Source: Candidatus Gastranaerophilales bacterium (GTDB lineage Bacteria > Cyanobacteriota > Vampirovibrionia > Gastranaerophilales > Gastranaerophilaceae). Taken from it: a stretch of DNA of 64,000 nt. Location of the stretch: assembly GCA_944324305.1 (NCBI GenBank), contig CALUVV010000009.1:39829-103828 (forward strand), in the 5' to 3' direction. Position 1 is the first letter of the stretch; each line of letters begins with the position of its first letter. Positions 17,531 to 26,120 of the stretch are shown piece after piece. The translations under genes were made by a program, and so were the position numbers. The notes beneath the pieces are model-generated. The model was not told the origin of the DNA and did not search any database. It worked only from the letters and a program-made list of their open reading frames with translations.

Positions 17531-18031
17531 ATGCAGGTTATATTAAAAAAAGATGTTCAAAACCTCGGCGAAGCAGGCGATATCGTTAATGTTAAAGACG
17601 GTTACGCAAGAAACTTTTTGCTTCCCCAATCAGTAGCGGAAGTGGCTACTAAAGGTGCTTTGGAAAACAGAGAAAAGAATTTGGCAAGAATTAAAGCTAA
17701 ACAGGAAAAATTACACGCTGAAGCTTTAGAAACAGCTAAGAAAATCGAAGAGTTCGGCAAACTTGAACTTTCTGCAAAAGCAGGCGAATCAGGTAAATTG
17801 TTCGGTACTATCACTACTAAAAAATTAACAGAAGAATTACAAAATAAATCAGGTATCGAAGTTGACAGAAAAAATGTTTCTTTGAACGCTCCGATTAACA
17901 AAGTCGGTGAATACACAATGTTAATTAAATTAACTTCTAAAGTTAAATGTGAATTGGCAGTTGTTGTAACAGCTTCCGAAGTTCTTAAAGAATCTGTTGA
18001 AGAAGAAGCGGTTGAAGAAACTGAAGAATAG
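17531..18031 (+). CDS. rplI: Large ribosomal subunit protein bL9
   Basis: Binds 23S rRNA; 166 aa. The N-terminal signature is complete: MQVILKKDVQNLGEAGDIVNVKDGYARNFLLPQ. A long charged connecting helix (AKQEKLHAEALETAKKIEEFG) leads to the C-terminal domain (GKLFGTITTKKLTEEL). An acidic tail of about 15 residues (ESVEEEAVEETEE) is longer than in many L9 proteins. AAAGGAGAT sits just before the ATG. It is first in an unusual four-gene unit whose later members are one-carbon genes rather than the usual rpsR/dnaB neighbours. Confidence 0.98.
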   Translation: MQVILKKDVQNLGEAGDIVNVKDGYARNFLLPQSVAEVATKGALENREKNLARIKAKQEKLHAEALETAKKIEEFGKLELSAKAGESGKLFGTITTKKLTEELQNKSGIEVDRKNVSLNAPINKVGEYTMLIKLTSKVKCELAVVVTASEVLKESVEEEAVEETEE

Positions 18032-18037
18032 GTGCAA

Positions 18038-19117
18038 ATGGCTGAAAATTCTAAATTGACACTTGAATGCTTAGCAATAGGTTCTTTACCTCATATCAAT
18101 TTAGAAAATGCAATGGAACTCGTTAAAAAAGATTTTAACAAAATTCCGTTTTGGCCTCAGCTTACTAAGATTAATAAAAACGAAGACATGATTTTTCAAT
18201 TTTTGGAAAATATGCCTTCGTTTTTTATTGACAAAGATACAGGCAAAACTTATCTTGAGACGGAAAGCGATAAGTTTTTCGAAGATATAGAGCAGTTTTT
18301 TGCGGATTATGAGGAAATCACGTCCGATATTACTTGTGAAGCCCTGGATAAATATGCAATAAATTATTCCTGTGCATTTCCGGAATTCATAAAAATCGTT
18401 AAAAATACAAAACCTGTTTATGCAAAAGGACAAATTGTCGGACCTTTTACTCTTTCAACAACTCTTGTTGATAAATCAGGCAAATGTGCTTTTTATGATG
18501 AAACCTTGAAAGAAATTATTATAAAAACGCTTACATTAAAGGCCTTATGGCAGATTAGAGAGATTAAGAAAGCCTGCCCTGATACAGTCCCGATAATTTT
18601 TATTGATGAACCGTCGATTTCACAGCTGGGAACTTCCGCTTATATTACGATTTCATCTGACGAAGTTACGGAGATGATAAAAGAAATCTCGGATTTTATA
18701 AAGGCAAACGGAGCTTTAAGTGCAATTCACTGCTGCGGCAAATGCGACTGGAATATGCCTGTAAATGCGGGTGTTGATATTATTAATCTTGATGCATATA
18801 CATTTGCACAAAATTTAAGTCTTTTTAGCAAAGAATTGGAAGAATTTCTTAAAGCAGGCGGTAAAATTGCGTGGGGAGTTGTTCCGACACTTCATCCGGA
18901 AGTTTTGGAGAAGGCAGATTTAAGTTCTATGATTTCTGTTTTTGATAAAGCTGTTAAGTATTTGACGGAAAAAGGTATTGATGAGAAAATTATTATTGAA
19001 AATTCTCTTGTTACACCTTCTTGCGGTGCAGGGGGCTTGAGTGAAGAACTGGCTCAAAAGGCGATGGATTTGACGAGAAAGCTATCAGAGAGTTTGAGAG
19101 AAAGGTATAAAGTTTGA
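18038..19117 (+). CDS. MetE-like (UROD/methionine synthase II superfamily) methyltransferase
   Basis: About 359 aa, the size of a single MetE/UROD barrel rather than full MetE. Visible are VGPFTLSTTL, FIDEPSISQLG (superfamily acidic site), AIHCCGKCDW (His plus Cys residues likely to bind Zn, about residues 230-236) and ENSLVTPSCGAGG. Related proteins move methyl groups between corrinoid or folate carriers and thiols; the substrate here cannot be assigned. GTG at 18032 directly after the rplI stop is an alternative start; ATG 18038 is chosen by codon type. It overlaps the next gene by 4 nt (TTGA). Position between rplI and CooC-like/folD genes suggests a one-carbon role. Confidence 0.75.
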   Translation: MAENSKLTLECLAIGSLPHINLENAMELVKKDFNKIPFWPQLTKINKNEDMIFQFLENMPSFFIDKDTGKTYLETESDKFFEDIEQFFADYEEITSDITCEALDKYAINYSCAFPEFIKIVKNTKPVYAKGQIVGPFTLSTTLVDKSGKCAFYDETLKEIIIKTLTLKALWQIREIKKACPDTVPIIFIDEPSISQLGTSAYITISSDEVTEMIKEISDFIKANGALSAIHCCGKCDWNMPVNAGVDIINLDAYTFAQNLSLFSKELEEFLKAGGKIAWGVVPTLHPEVLEKADLSSMISVFDKAVKYLTEKGIDEKIIIENSLVTPSCGAGGLSEELAQKAMDLTRKLSESLRERYKV

Positions 19118-19866
19118 CTTTTAAATTAGCAATAACAGGAAAAAGCGGAAGCGGAAAAACTACTGTTACAAAGGCATTTTTAAGAATTTTTCAGGAATAC
19201 TTCCCTGAAAAATCAATTCTCTTGTTCGATAATGATTTGACAAGCGAGTTAGCTCATAGTTTCGGGCTTGATATTCGAAATACGATTTACGGTATCAGAA
19301 GCGGAAAGCATGAATATAAAACAGGTATTCCCGAAGGCATGTCAAAACAGGAATTTGTCGAATGGGCAATGGAAGATATTGTTGTTTCACTTGATGAAAA
19401 CGTAGATATTATTGTTTCATGGTTTGTGGGCTCCAAAGACTGCCGCTGCCCTATTACGGGACAGATTAATGATGCTGTTCTTAAGCTTATAGAAAGATAC
19501 GATATTGTAATTTTCGACTGTGAATTTGATTTGAAATACTTAAATCAGCTTGTGGATACGGATATTGATACAACGATTATTGTCGCAAACCCGACTGATG
19601 AAAGTGCTCATCTTGCAAAACGTATAGAAGAATTCAGTGCGAAATATGCTGCGGGAAATCAACTCGGTGTTGTAATAAATAAGGTTGATAATACAAATTT
19701 GCCTTCGGTTTATGAGCTTTTAAAACGTTTTGACCTTGACGTGCTCGGCGTAATTCCCGTTGATAATGAACTTAAATTTCATCCGATGGAAAGAGATTCT
19801 AAAATCATTCAGGATGCAATTAAACAGTTTTATTTCAGATTAAATCTTCCGCAGGTCAGAGAGTAG
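19114..19866 (+). CDS. CooC-like nickel-chaperone/P-loop ATPase
   Basis: 250 aa. A deviant Walker A, GKSGSGKTT (9-17), contains the signature Lys10 of the MinD/SIMIBI class. The paired cysteines C110-R-C112 followed by PITG match the metal-binding CxC of CooC, the ATPase that inserts Ni into carbon monoxide dehydrogenase. IVIFDCEFD resembles Walker B, and VINKVDN is the base-recognition motif. No carbon monoxide dehydrogenase is in this window, so the client is unknown; corrinoid- or Ni-enzyme maturation is inference. The TTG start overlaps the upstream TGA (TTGA), indicating translational coupling. FolD follows after 5 nt. Confidence 0.75.
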   Translation: MTFKLAITGKSGSGKTTVTKAFLRIFQEYFPEKSILLFDNDLTSELAHSFGLDIRNTIYGIRSGKHEYKTGIPEGMSKQEFVEWAMEDIVVSLDENVDIIVSWFVGSKDCRCPITGQINDAVLKLIERYDIVIFDCEFDLKYLNQLVDTDIDTTIIVANPTDESAHLAKRIEEFSAKYAAGNQLGVVINKVDNTNLPSVYELLKRFDLDVLGVIPVDNELKFHPMERDSKIIQDAIKQFYFRLNLPQVRE

Positions 19867-19871
19867 GTAAA

Positions 19872-20702
19872 ATGGCAATAATTTTAGACGGTAAAAAATT
19901 AAGAGATAAAATATTCTGTGATTTGAAGGCTAAGCTTGATAAAATGCCTGAGAAACCGACACTTGCTGTTATTCTCGCAGGAGATGATCCTGCAAGCCAG
20001 ATTTACGTGCGAAATAAGAAAAAAACTGCTGAAAATCTCGGAATAAATTCTGTTGTCATAAATTATCCGTCTGACATTTCACAAAACGAACTTCTGTCAA
20101 AGATAGAAGAACTTAATAACGATAACTCAGTAACAGCAATTCTTGTTCAGCTTCCTTTACCGGAACATATTGATAAATTTAAAATTATTGATGCAATAAA
20201 GCCTGAAAAAGATGTTGACGGATTAACGCCGTATAATATGGGGAAACTCTTTGCAGGTGAAGAGCCTTATGTCTATCCCTGTACACCAAAAGGAATATTG
20301 CTTTTATTAGATGAATATAACATTGAACTTTCCGGTAAACATGCGGTTGTAGTCGGCCGTTCAAATCTTGTGGGCAAACCTGTAGCTCAAATGCTTCTGC
20401 AAAGAAATGCAACAGTCACTATGTGCCACAGCCATACAAAAAATCTCTCCGATATAACAAAAACTGCTGATATCATTGTGTCAGCAGTAGGGAAAAATGT
20501 TATAGGGGAAAAAATGTTAAAATCTGATTGTGTTGTTATTGATGTCGGTATTTATAGAGACGAGAACGGGAAAGTTCGCGGCGACGTTAATTTTGAAGAA
20601 GTTTCAAAAATCGCCGCATACATTTCACCTGTACCGGGCGGTGTAGGCCCGATGACGATTGCATCATTAATGCTTAATACCGTTGAATTATTTAATAGTT
20701 GA
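19872..20702 (+). CDS. folD: Bifunctional methylene-THF dehydrogenase / methenyl-THF cyclohydrolase
   Basis: Interconverts methylene-, methenyl- and 10-formyl-tetrahydrofolate with NADP. 276 aa, standard. Motifs: VGDD-type AGDDPASQIYVRNKKKTAENLGI (catalytic Lys in the YVxxKxK motif), VQLPLPEHID, KPEKDVDGLTPYNMG, the dinucleotide-binding stretch VVGRSNLVGKPVAQML, and the C-terminal PVPGGVGPMTIA. Last gene of the rplI unit; AGGT lies just ahead of the ATG. Its company with MetE-like and CooC-like genes points to a folate/corrinoid one-carbon set. Confidence 0.97.
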   Translation: MAIILDGKKLRDKIFCDLKAKLDKMPEKPTLAVILAGDDPASQIYVRNKKKTAENLGINSVVINYPSDISQNELLSKIEELNNDNSVTAILVQLPLPEHIDKFKIIDAIKPEKDVDGLTPYNMGKLFAGEEPYVYPCTPKGILLLLDEYNIELSGKHAVVVGRSNLVGKPVAQMLLQRNATVTMCHSHTKNLSDITKTADIIVSAVGKNVIGEKMLKSDCVVIDVGIYRDENGKVRGDVNFEEVSKIAAYISPVPGGVGPMTIASLMLNTVELFNS

Positions 20703-20714
20703 ACTTTAAGCGGG

Positions 20715-20749
20715 ACGGGGCGTGTGAAAGTTTTGCGGCCCCGATTATG
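20715..20749. other. GC-rich inverted repeat between convergent genes
   Basis: CGGGGC...GCCCCG flank a 16-nt loop between folD and the convergent small coiled-coil gene. There is no U-tract, so terminator function is uncertain. Confidence 0.35.
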
Positions 20750-20758
20750 CTTTAGCCG

Positions 20759-21085
20759 TTAACTGCCGATTAAGTTCAAGCTGCAAGATGTTTTGATGTT
20801 ATTGTTAACAAGGTTCTTCAAGCTGGAAATTTCGTTTTCCATTAAGCTTATCTGAGAATCTAAGGAATCCTGCCTTGTTTCCAGATACGACTCTTCCTGC
20901 TGTAACGCAATGTAGGTCGGATCATCATCCGGATCAGTGTCATAGTCCTCAAGCTCCTGTGCTCTGTAACCCATTTGTTTAGTAATATAGTTTGCTCTGC
21001 TCATTACTAATGTTTGTTCGAATTGCAGCTGGCTTTTCTGCAACGTAAATAAATTTTTCTGTGCATCAATTGCTAAAAAAGTCAT
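20759..21085 (-). CDS. Small coiled-coil protein, minimal ASQAR-like relative
   Basis: 108 aa, almost entirely helical. The N-terminus (FLAIDAQKNLFTLQKSQLQFE) recalls the MGxAASQARxLxxTAR region of the three larger proteins. The C-terminus (LETRQDSLDSQISLMENEIS followed by SLKNLVNNNI) recalls their closing coiled coil. The long variable middle is replaced by an acidic turn (DYDTDPDDDPTY). The relationship is weak by eye and needs a profile comparison. AAGGAGAGA precedes the ATG. Monocistronic, with an upstream near-palindrome at 21171-21186. Confidence 0.65.
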   Translation of the reverse strand: MTFLAIDAQKNLFTLQKSQLQFEQTLVMSRANYITKQMGYRAQELEDYDTDPDDDPTYIALQQEESYLETRQDSLDSQISLMENEISSLKNLVNNNIKTSCSLNLIGS

Positions 21086-21170
21086 CTCGTCTCTCCTTAT
21101 TTTTTGTTTTTATTCTCTCTTATACATATAAAGTATTTTAAAAAGTTTCGATTTCATAAGTTAGATTTTT

Positions 21171-21186
21171 CGTTACAATTGTTAAC
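21171..21186. promoter_or_regulatory. Near-palindrome CGTTACAATTGTTAAC
   Basis: Lies 86-101 bp upstream of the start at 21085. Its minus-strand form GTTAACAATTGTAACG closely matches the element at 4275-4290. Confidence 0.35.
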
Positions 21187-21188
21187 AT

Positions 21189-21219
21189 TAAAAAAGACGG
21201 TTTGCTGCAAACCGTCTTT
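21189..21219 (-). terminator. Terminator of the infA-rpsI ribosomal cluster
   Basis: AAAGACGGTTT / AAACCGTCTTT arms (21193-21203, 21209-21219). On the minus strand it runs into a T-tract just beyond the rpsI stop. Confidence 0.85.
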
Positions 21220-21248
21220 CTGTATATATTTTGATACTTTGTTGAATA

Positions 21249-21644
21249 TTAACGTTTTGAGAATTGGAAACGTTTTCTTGCACGTTTACGTCCGTATTTT
21301 TTACGTTCTTTAACGCGCGGGTCACGTGTTAACAATCCTTCTAAACGTAATACATTTTTGTATTCTTCGTTAGCTTTTACAAGAGCTCTTGAAATACCAT
21401 GTCTGATAGCTCCGCATTGTGCAACAACACCGCCGCCGACTGCTTTAACTCTTACATCGTATTTTTCCTGATTATCTGTTAATACAAGAGGTCTGTATAC
21501 TAACATTTCAATTGCAGGTCTGTTACCGATATAGTTTTTTAATGTTTTACCGTTAACAAAAATTCTGCCTTTACCTTTAACAAGTTTTACAACCGCAATA
21601 GAGGTTTTTCTTCTTCCTGTAGCCATGATTTCCTTATCAGCCAT
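21249..21644 (-). CDS. rpsI: Small ribosomal subunit protein uS9
   Basis: 131 aa. Contains the family's ATGRRKTSIAVVKLVKGKG start region, GGGVVAQCGAIRHGISRAL, and the basic C-terminal tail ending KRFQFSKR, which reaches the P-site tRNA. The ATG at 21644 overlaps the rplM stop by one base (TAATG) and has GGAGG upstream. That supports the six-residue N-terminal extension before the usual MATGRR start. Last gene of the cluster. Confidence 0.98.
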   Translation of the reverse strand: MADKEIMATGRRKTSIAVVKLVKGKGRIFVNGKTLKNYIGNRPAIEMLVYRPLVLTDNQEKYDVRVKAVGGGVVAQCGAIRHGISRALVKANEEYKNVLRLEGLLTRDPRVKERKKYGRKRARKRFQFSKR

Positions 21645-22087
21645 TAGTTGTTACCTCCTTCTTTTTCAAGTACGATTGGTTTTTGAGCAGCGTGCGGATG
21701 TTCTGATCCGTTATACACTTTTAATTTAGTGAATTGAGTATCTCCTAAAGTATTGTGTTGAAGCATGCCTTTAACTGCTTTTTCAATTAAACGTCTTGCA
21801 TCTTTTTCACGTACTTCTTTTACGCTTGCTGATTTTAAACCACCCGGATATCCTGTGTGGTGATAATAAATTTTATCAGTTTCTTTTTTACCTGAAACCA
21901 AAACTTTGTCAGCATTGATTACGATTACGAAATCACCTGTATCAACGTTTGGTGTATATTCAGGTTTATTTTTTCCTCTTAAAATATTTGCAATTCTGGT
22001 AGCCAATCTGCCGAGAATTTCTCCTTCAGCATCAATCAGATACCATTTTCTTTCAACTTCAAGAGGTTTTGCTGAATATGTTTTCAT
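21644..22087 (-). CDS. rplM: Large ribosomal subunit protein uL13
   Basis: 147 aa; an early assembly protein of the 50S subunit. Motifs: [58 protein letters not shown] and the C-terminal [13 protein letters not shown]. An AAGGAAA ribosome site lies before the ATG. It is 29 nt downstream of truA and overlaps rpsI by one base, as usual for the L13-S9 pair. Confidence 0.98.
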   Translation of the reverse strand: MKTYSAKPLEVERKWYLIDAEGEILGRLATRIANILRGKNKPEYTPNVDTGDFVIVINADKVLVSGKKETDKIYYHHTGYPGGLKSASVKEVREKDARRLIEKAVKGMLQHNTLGDTQFTKLKVYNGSEHPHAAQKPIVLEKEGGNN

Positions 22088-22116
22088 ATTTTTATTTTCC
22101 TTCTTTTAGTATTTTA

Positions 22117-22884
22117 TTAGTACTCTACTTTCATTAATGTCAGCCCGTAAGGACTGATTGTTTGCCCCGCTTTTTTTCTGTCGCAAGCCTCAAGAACCTG
22201 TTTCATATATTCTGCGGAACGGTTATGACCTTCTATTTCTAAAAGGGTTCCGACGATAGTTCTTACCATATTATAAAGAAACCTGTTTCCTACAATATCA
22301 ATAATCACAAAATCGTCTTCTTTTTTACATTCGGCTTTTTCTATAAAACAGACCTTGCTCGGGTTCAGCGTTCCGGAACTCTTGAAACTTGAAAAATCAT
22401 GCTCGCCGAGAAGATAATTCAAAGCTTGCTGCATTCTTTCAATATTGATGTCATATTTTATTCTCATTAAATCTCCGTCAAACGCGTTTTTGCATTTACG
22501 ATTAATAAAAACGTATCTGTAATGTCTGCGTTTAGCCGATTTTTGAGCATGAAACCTGTCATCAACCTGTTTCAAATCACTGACTGAGATATCTTTAGGC
22601 AAAATTTCATTGAGTTGGTAGACAAACTTTGAAGCAACAATAGGTTTATCTGTGTCAAAATGAATTACCTGTCCTTGTGAGTTAACACCTCTGTCAGTTC
22701 TTCCGGAAAAGACTGTTTTAAATTGCCGGTTATTATTTTCGGTATCACCGAATATCAATGTACTGATTGCTTTTTCAAGTTCTCCCTGTATAGTCGGGGT
22801 ATTTATTTCTATACCGTTTTCAAATTGAATTTGGCTTCCGGCATAGTTTTTACCGATATACTGAACCTGAAGCGTATAACGCAT
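22117..22884 (-). CDS. truA: tRNA pseudouridine synthase A
   Basis: Makes pseudouridine at positions 38-40 of the tRNA anticodon arm. 255 aa. The catalytic Asp is in SGRTDRGVNSQGQVIHF; other motifs are KSAKRRHYRYVFINR, GEHDFSSFKSSG and GNRFLYNMVRTIVGTLLEI. There is a 4-nt gap after rplQ. The rplQ-truA-rplM-rpsI order is common in cyanobacteria and Firmicutes. Confidence 0.97.
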   Translation of the reverse strand: MRYTLQVQYIGKNYAGSQIQFENGIEINTPTIQGELEKAISTLIFGDTENNNRQFKTVFSGRTDRGVNSQGQVIHFDTDKPIVASKFVYQLNEILPKDISVSDLKQVDDRFHAQKSAKRRHYRYVFINRKCKNAFDGDLMRIKYDINIERMQQALNYLLGEHDFSSFKSSGTLNPSKVCFIEKAECKKEDDFVIIDIVGNRFLYNMVRTIVGTLLEIEGHNRSAEYMKQVLEACDRKKAGQTISPYGLTLMKVEY

Positions 22885-22888
22885 AGGC

Positions 22889-23317
22889 TTATACCAGTTG
22901 GATTAAAGCCATTTCAGAAGCGTCGCCGCGTCTTGGCGGTAATCTGAATATTCTTGTATAACCGCCTTGACGGTCAGAATATTTTTTGCCGATGATTACG
23001 AAAAGTTTTCTTAAAACTGTTTCTTCAGCTAATTTTTTATCAGCAGAAGGTGTTTCAAAAACTTCGCCTGTTGCTAAATCCATATATTTTCCTGTTTCTT
23101 TGTCAAAAATGAATTTAGCTGCTTGACGGCGTGCATGTAAGTCGCCTCTTTTTGCAAGGGTGATAATTTCTTCCGCATATGGTCTTAAAGCTTTTGCTCT
23201 GGCCATAGTTGTTTTGATTTCACCATGTACAAAAAGTTCGGTTGCTAAGGAGCGTAACAAAGCATCTCTTTGATCCTTTGCCTTTCCCAGCGTATGTTTT
23301 TTAGTTTGGTGTCTCAT
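22889..23317 (-). CDS. rplQ: Large ribosomal subunit protein bL17
   Basis: 142 aa. Typical MRHQTKKHTLGKAKDQRDALLRSLA start and C-terminal FRLPPRRGDASEMALIQLV. Residues about 75-95 (FIFDKETGKYMDLATGEVFETPSADKK) form an insertion relative to the compact E. coli core. The 197-nt spacer from rpoA is long and AT-rich; I see no convincing promoter in it. AAGGAA sits just before the ATG. Confidence 0.97.
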   Translation of the reverse strand: MRHQTKKHTLGKAKDQRDALLRSLATELFVHGEIKTTMARAKALRPYAEEIITLAKRGDLHARRQAAKFIFDKETGKYMDLATGEVFETPSADKKLAEETVLRKLFVIIGKKYSDRQGGYTRIFRLPPRRGDASEMALIQLV

Positions 23318-23514
23318 TTCTTTATTCCTTTATTTTTTAACATAGCTTACGATTTTGAATTCTGCGCTTCTAACAATTATGTATATATTCAACTAAATTG
23401 GTATTAACGCTTTTTTCAATTAACGCACTCAAAGTATATTCTTATATATAATCTTGTGCATTTAGAAACTTGTCTTCTCGCATCTGTTTTGCTTTGAAGA
23501 TTTTTCTATTTTTT

Positions 23515-24480
23515 TTATACTTCTTCTTCAACTTCAGGGTTTGGAGCTAAGTCTAAACCGAAATGGTGAAGTCTTTCGATAACTTCGTCAGAAGATTTCT
23601 TTCCGAAGTTTTTAATATTTAACAAATCATGTTCCGATTTTTTCAAAAGTTCAGCCATTGAGTTAATGCTTGCGCGTTTCAGACAGTTATATGCTCTTAC
23701 TGAAAGTTCCAATTCTTCAATTGTCATTGTAGGAGCGTTTGTATCGTCTTCAACTTTTTCTTCAATAGTCATTGAAGGTGCGATTACAGGCTGACCTGTG
23801 ATTGATGCGATTTGCATGAAGTGGTCAATCAAAAGATTTGAAGCCTGGCTTAATGCATTAGTTACATCAATTGAACCGTTAGACCAGATTTCCAGAGTTA
23901 ATTTGTCAAAGTCGATAGAATCACCGACACGTGTGCTTTCTACAGTGTAGCTAACGCGTTTGATAGGCATGAATGTTGCATCAATAGGAAGAACATCAAT
24001 TGAAACGCCTTTAGAATCTCTGGGAACGTCGTGAGCCACATAGCCTTTACCGGTTTCAACAACGACGTCGGCGTGGAAGCTTCCGCCATCAGCAACCGTA
24101 CAAATCAACCAGTCAGGGTTAACAACTTTAACACCTGCAGGAAGCTGGATATCACTTGCGAGTACTGCACCCGGACGATCAACATCTATTCTTAAATGTT
24201 GAGGTTCTTTGGAATCAGTTTTTACAACCAATCCTTTAAGGTTAAGCATTACATCAATAACATCTTCCAATACACCCGGAATTGCAGTGTATTCGTGAGT
24301 AATACCTTCTATTCTTGCTGAAGTAACAGCTGTTCCTTCAAGGCTTGAAAGAAGTACACGTCTTAAAGAGTTACCGATTGTTGTACCAAAGCCTTTTTCC
24401 AATGGTTCGATTACGAATTTACCGTATTGTGAACCGTCAGAACTTGTTGTTGTATTAACACATTTAATTTTCAATTCCAT
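23515..24480 (-). CDS. rpoA: RNA polymerase alpha subunit
   Basis: Dimerises to nucleate RNA polymerase assembly; its C-terminal domain contacts UP elements and activators. 321 aa. The N-terminal domain shows GKFVIEPLEKGFGTTIGNSLRRVLLSSLEG and the later region VESTRVGDSIDFDKLTLEIWSNGS. The C-terminal domain contains ELSVRAYNCLKRASINSMAELL and the helix-hairpin-helix NIKNFGKKSSDEV. A flexible acidic linker joins them. It lies between rpsD and rplQ as usual. AGGAGAT precedes the ATG. Confidence 0.99.
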   Translation of the reverse strand: MELKIKCVNTTTSSDGSQYGKFVIEPLEKGFGTTIGNSLRRVLLSSLEGTAVTSARIEGITHEYTAIPGVLEDVIDVMLNLKGLVVKTDSKEPQHLRIDVDRPGAVLASDIQLPAGVKVVNPDWLICTVADGGSFHADVVVETGKGYVAHDVPRDSKGVSIDVLPIDATFMPIKRVSYTVESTRVGDSIDFDKLTLEIWSNGSIDVTNALSQASNLLIDHFMQIASITGQPVIAPSMTIEEKVEDDTNAPTMTIEELELSVRAYNCLKRASINSMAELLKKSEHDLLNIKNFGKKSSDEVIERLHHFGLDLAPNPEVEEEV

Positions 24481-24619
24481 TTTTTAATCTCCTAGTTGTT
24501 GTTAACTAATGGTTTGACAGTTTTCGCTGTCTTGCTCGCTCGCGTTTAACGGGTCTCCGGCTCTGCTTGTCTTTGCCTTCGCAAAGTCAACTCCAGCCTT
24601 CGCCCTTAGCTCGCTCACG
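24481..24619 (-). other. GC-richer spacer between rpsD and rpoA
   Basis: 139 bp, noticeably more GC-rich than its surroundings. On the minus strand it carries phrases such as GCGTGAGCGAGC and CGCGAGCGAGC, plus GACAGCGAAAACTGTC, which can fold. Similar GAGCG-type phrases occur in the rpsM-rpmJ spacer. No gene seen. Confidence 0.4.
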
Positions 24620-25222
24620 CTATTTAGAATAGTACTCGATTACAAGTTGTTCTTTGAAGTCAGGGTCTAATTCTTCTCTTTCAGGAATTCTGTCGAAAGT
24701 GATTTTTAGAGCCTCTTTATCGATTGTCATCCAAGCCGGTGCGCAAGCCATGTCAATCATTTCTGTTACGCCTTTTAAAAATGCGCTGCTTTTTGATTTA
24801 ATGGTAATTACATCACCTGCTTTTACAAGGTAAGATGGAATGTCAACTTTTTTACCGTTAACAAGAACATGACCGTGGTTTACGATTTGTCTTGTCTGTT
24901 TACGTGTAATACCCAAGCCTGCTCTGTAAAGAACGTTGTCTAATCTTGATTCAAGGATTTGTAAAAGGATTGTACCTGTTACCCCTTTTCTTCTTGCTGC
25001 TTCTTTATAATATTTAGCGAATTGTTTTTCACTTACCAGATAAGTAAATCTGATTTTTTGTTTTTCTGCCAAGTGAATAGCATATTCAGAAAGTTTTTTT
25101 CTTACGGCGCCATGCTGGCCTGAAGCAGTTTGTCTCATAGAAGAAGTTAATTTTCTGTTAGACAAATCTTTAACTTTTTTATTTCTGAATAATTTATTTG
25201 ATGGTCCTGTATATCTAGCCAT
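24620..25222 (-). CDS. rpsD: Small ribosomal subunit protein uS4
   Basis: 200 aa; binds 16S rRNA and starts 30S assembly. Visible are MARYTGPSNKLFRN, SSMRQTASGQHG, KQKIRFTYLVSEKQFAKYYKEAARRKGVTG, and the S4 RNA-binding domain LESRLDNVLYRAGLGITRKQTRQIVNHGHVLVNGKKVDIPS. It lacks the Cys4 zinc site (C- form). GGAGAAAA lies before the ATG. It sits between rpsK and rpoA. Confidence 0.98.
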   Translation of the reverse strand: MARYTGPSNKLFRNKKVKDLSNRKLTSSMRQTASGQHGAVRKKLSEYAIHLAEKQKIRFTYLVSEKQFAKYYKEAARRKGVTGTILLQILESRLDNVLYRAGLGITRKQTRQIVNHGHVLVNGKKVDIPSYLVKAGDVITIKSKSSAFLKGVTEMIDMACAPAWMTIDKEALKITFDRIPEREELDPDFKEQLVIEYYSK

Positions 25223-25324
25223 TTTTTAATTTTCTCCTTTTGGTTGTGGCAGGGCATCTATGGTTTGCTGTTTTGGCTTTTAAGCAAGCCCCTGCCGGTT
25301 ATATTTCATTTACTCTGTATCGTA

Positions 25325-25711
25325 TTAAACACGACGTTTTTTCGGCGGGCGGCATCCGTTGTGAGGAATCGGAGTTACGTCTTTAATTAATGTAATTTCC
25401 AAACCTGCAGCCTGGATTGCTCTAATAGCTGTTTCTCTGCCTGAACCCGGCCCTTTGATATGAACTTCAACTTTTTTCATACCCTGGTCGATTGATTTTT
25501 TAGCAACAAGTTCAGCTGCTGATTGAGCTGCAAAAGGAGTTCCTTTTCTTGCGCCTTTAAAACCTGTAGCACCTGCTGTTGCCCAAGCAATAGCATTACC
25601 CTGAGTATCTGTTGAAGTTACGATTGTATTGTTAAATGTTGATTGGATGTGTACAACACCTTGCAATACGTTCTTTTTTTCTTTTTTCTTAGTTTTTACT
25701 GGTCTTGCCAT
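25325..25711 (-). CDS. rpsK: Small ribosomal subunit protein uS11
   Basis: 128 aa, platform protein of the 30S subunit. Motifs: [60 protein letters not shown] and the C-terminal [26 protein letters not shown] precedes the ATG; the rpsM gene lies 37 nt upstream. Confidence 0.98.
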   Translation of the reverse strand: MARPVKTKKKEKKNVLQGVVHIQSTFNNTIVTSTDTQGNAIAWATAGATGFKGARKGTPFAAQSAAELVAKKSIDQGMKKVEVHIKGPGSGRETAIRAIQAAGLEITLIKDVTPIPHNGCRPPKKRRV

Positions 25712-25748
25712 TTTTATTTCCTCTATTTTTATAAATTAATAATTTTTA

Positions 25749-26120
25749 CTAAACTGTTTTCTTTTTAGTGATTGCTAAGCCTTTTTTACCGCGTCTTGTT
25801 CTTGCGTTTGTTTTTGTTCTCTGACCGCGGCAGGGAAGGTTGCGTTTATGTCTTAAGCCTCTGTAAGAACCGATTTCCTGAAGGCGTTTAATGTGTAAAG
25901 TAACTTCACGGCGAAGGTCACCTTCGATGTGGTAGTTAGCCAATTCATTTCTTAATAGTTTAATATCTTCATCTGTTAAATCATCTGTTCTTAAATCAGG
26001 TGAAATTTTTGTAGCATCAAGAATTTTTTTTGCTCTAGTCGGTCCGATACCGTAGATGTATGTTAATGCTATTTCCATTCTTTTGTTACGAGGTAAATCT
26101 ACCCCTGCTAGTCTTGCCAT
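25749..26120 (-). CDS. rpsM: Small ribosomal subunit protein uS13
   Basis: 123 aa, 30S head protein contacting the P-site tRNA and the intersubunit bridge. Motifs: [48 protein letters not shown] and the basic [13 protein letters not shown] tail. AAAAGGAGAAAA precedes the ATG. Confidence 0.98.
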   Translation of the reverse strand: MARLAGVDLPRNKRMEIALTYIYGIGPTRAKKILDATKISPDLRTDDLTDEDIKLLRNELANYHIEGDLRREVTLHIKRLQEIGSYRGLRHKRNLPCRGQRTKTNARTRRGKKGLAITKKKTV

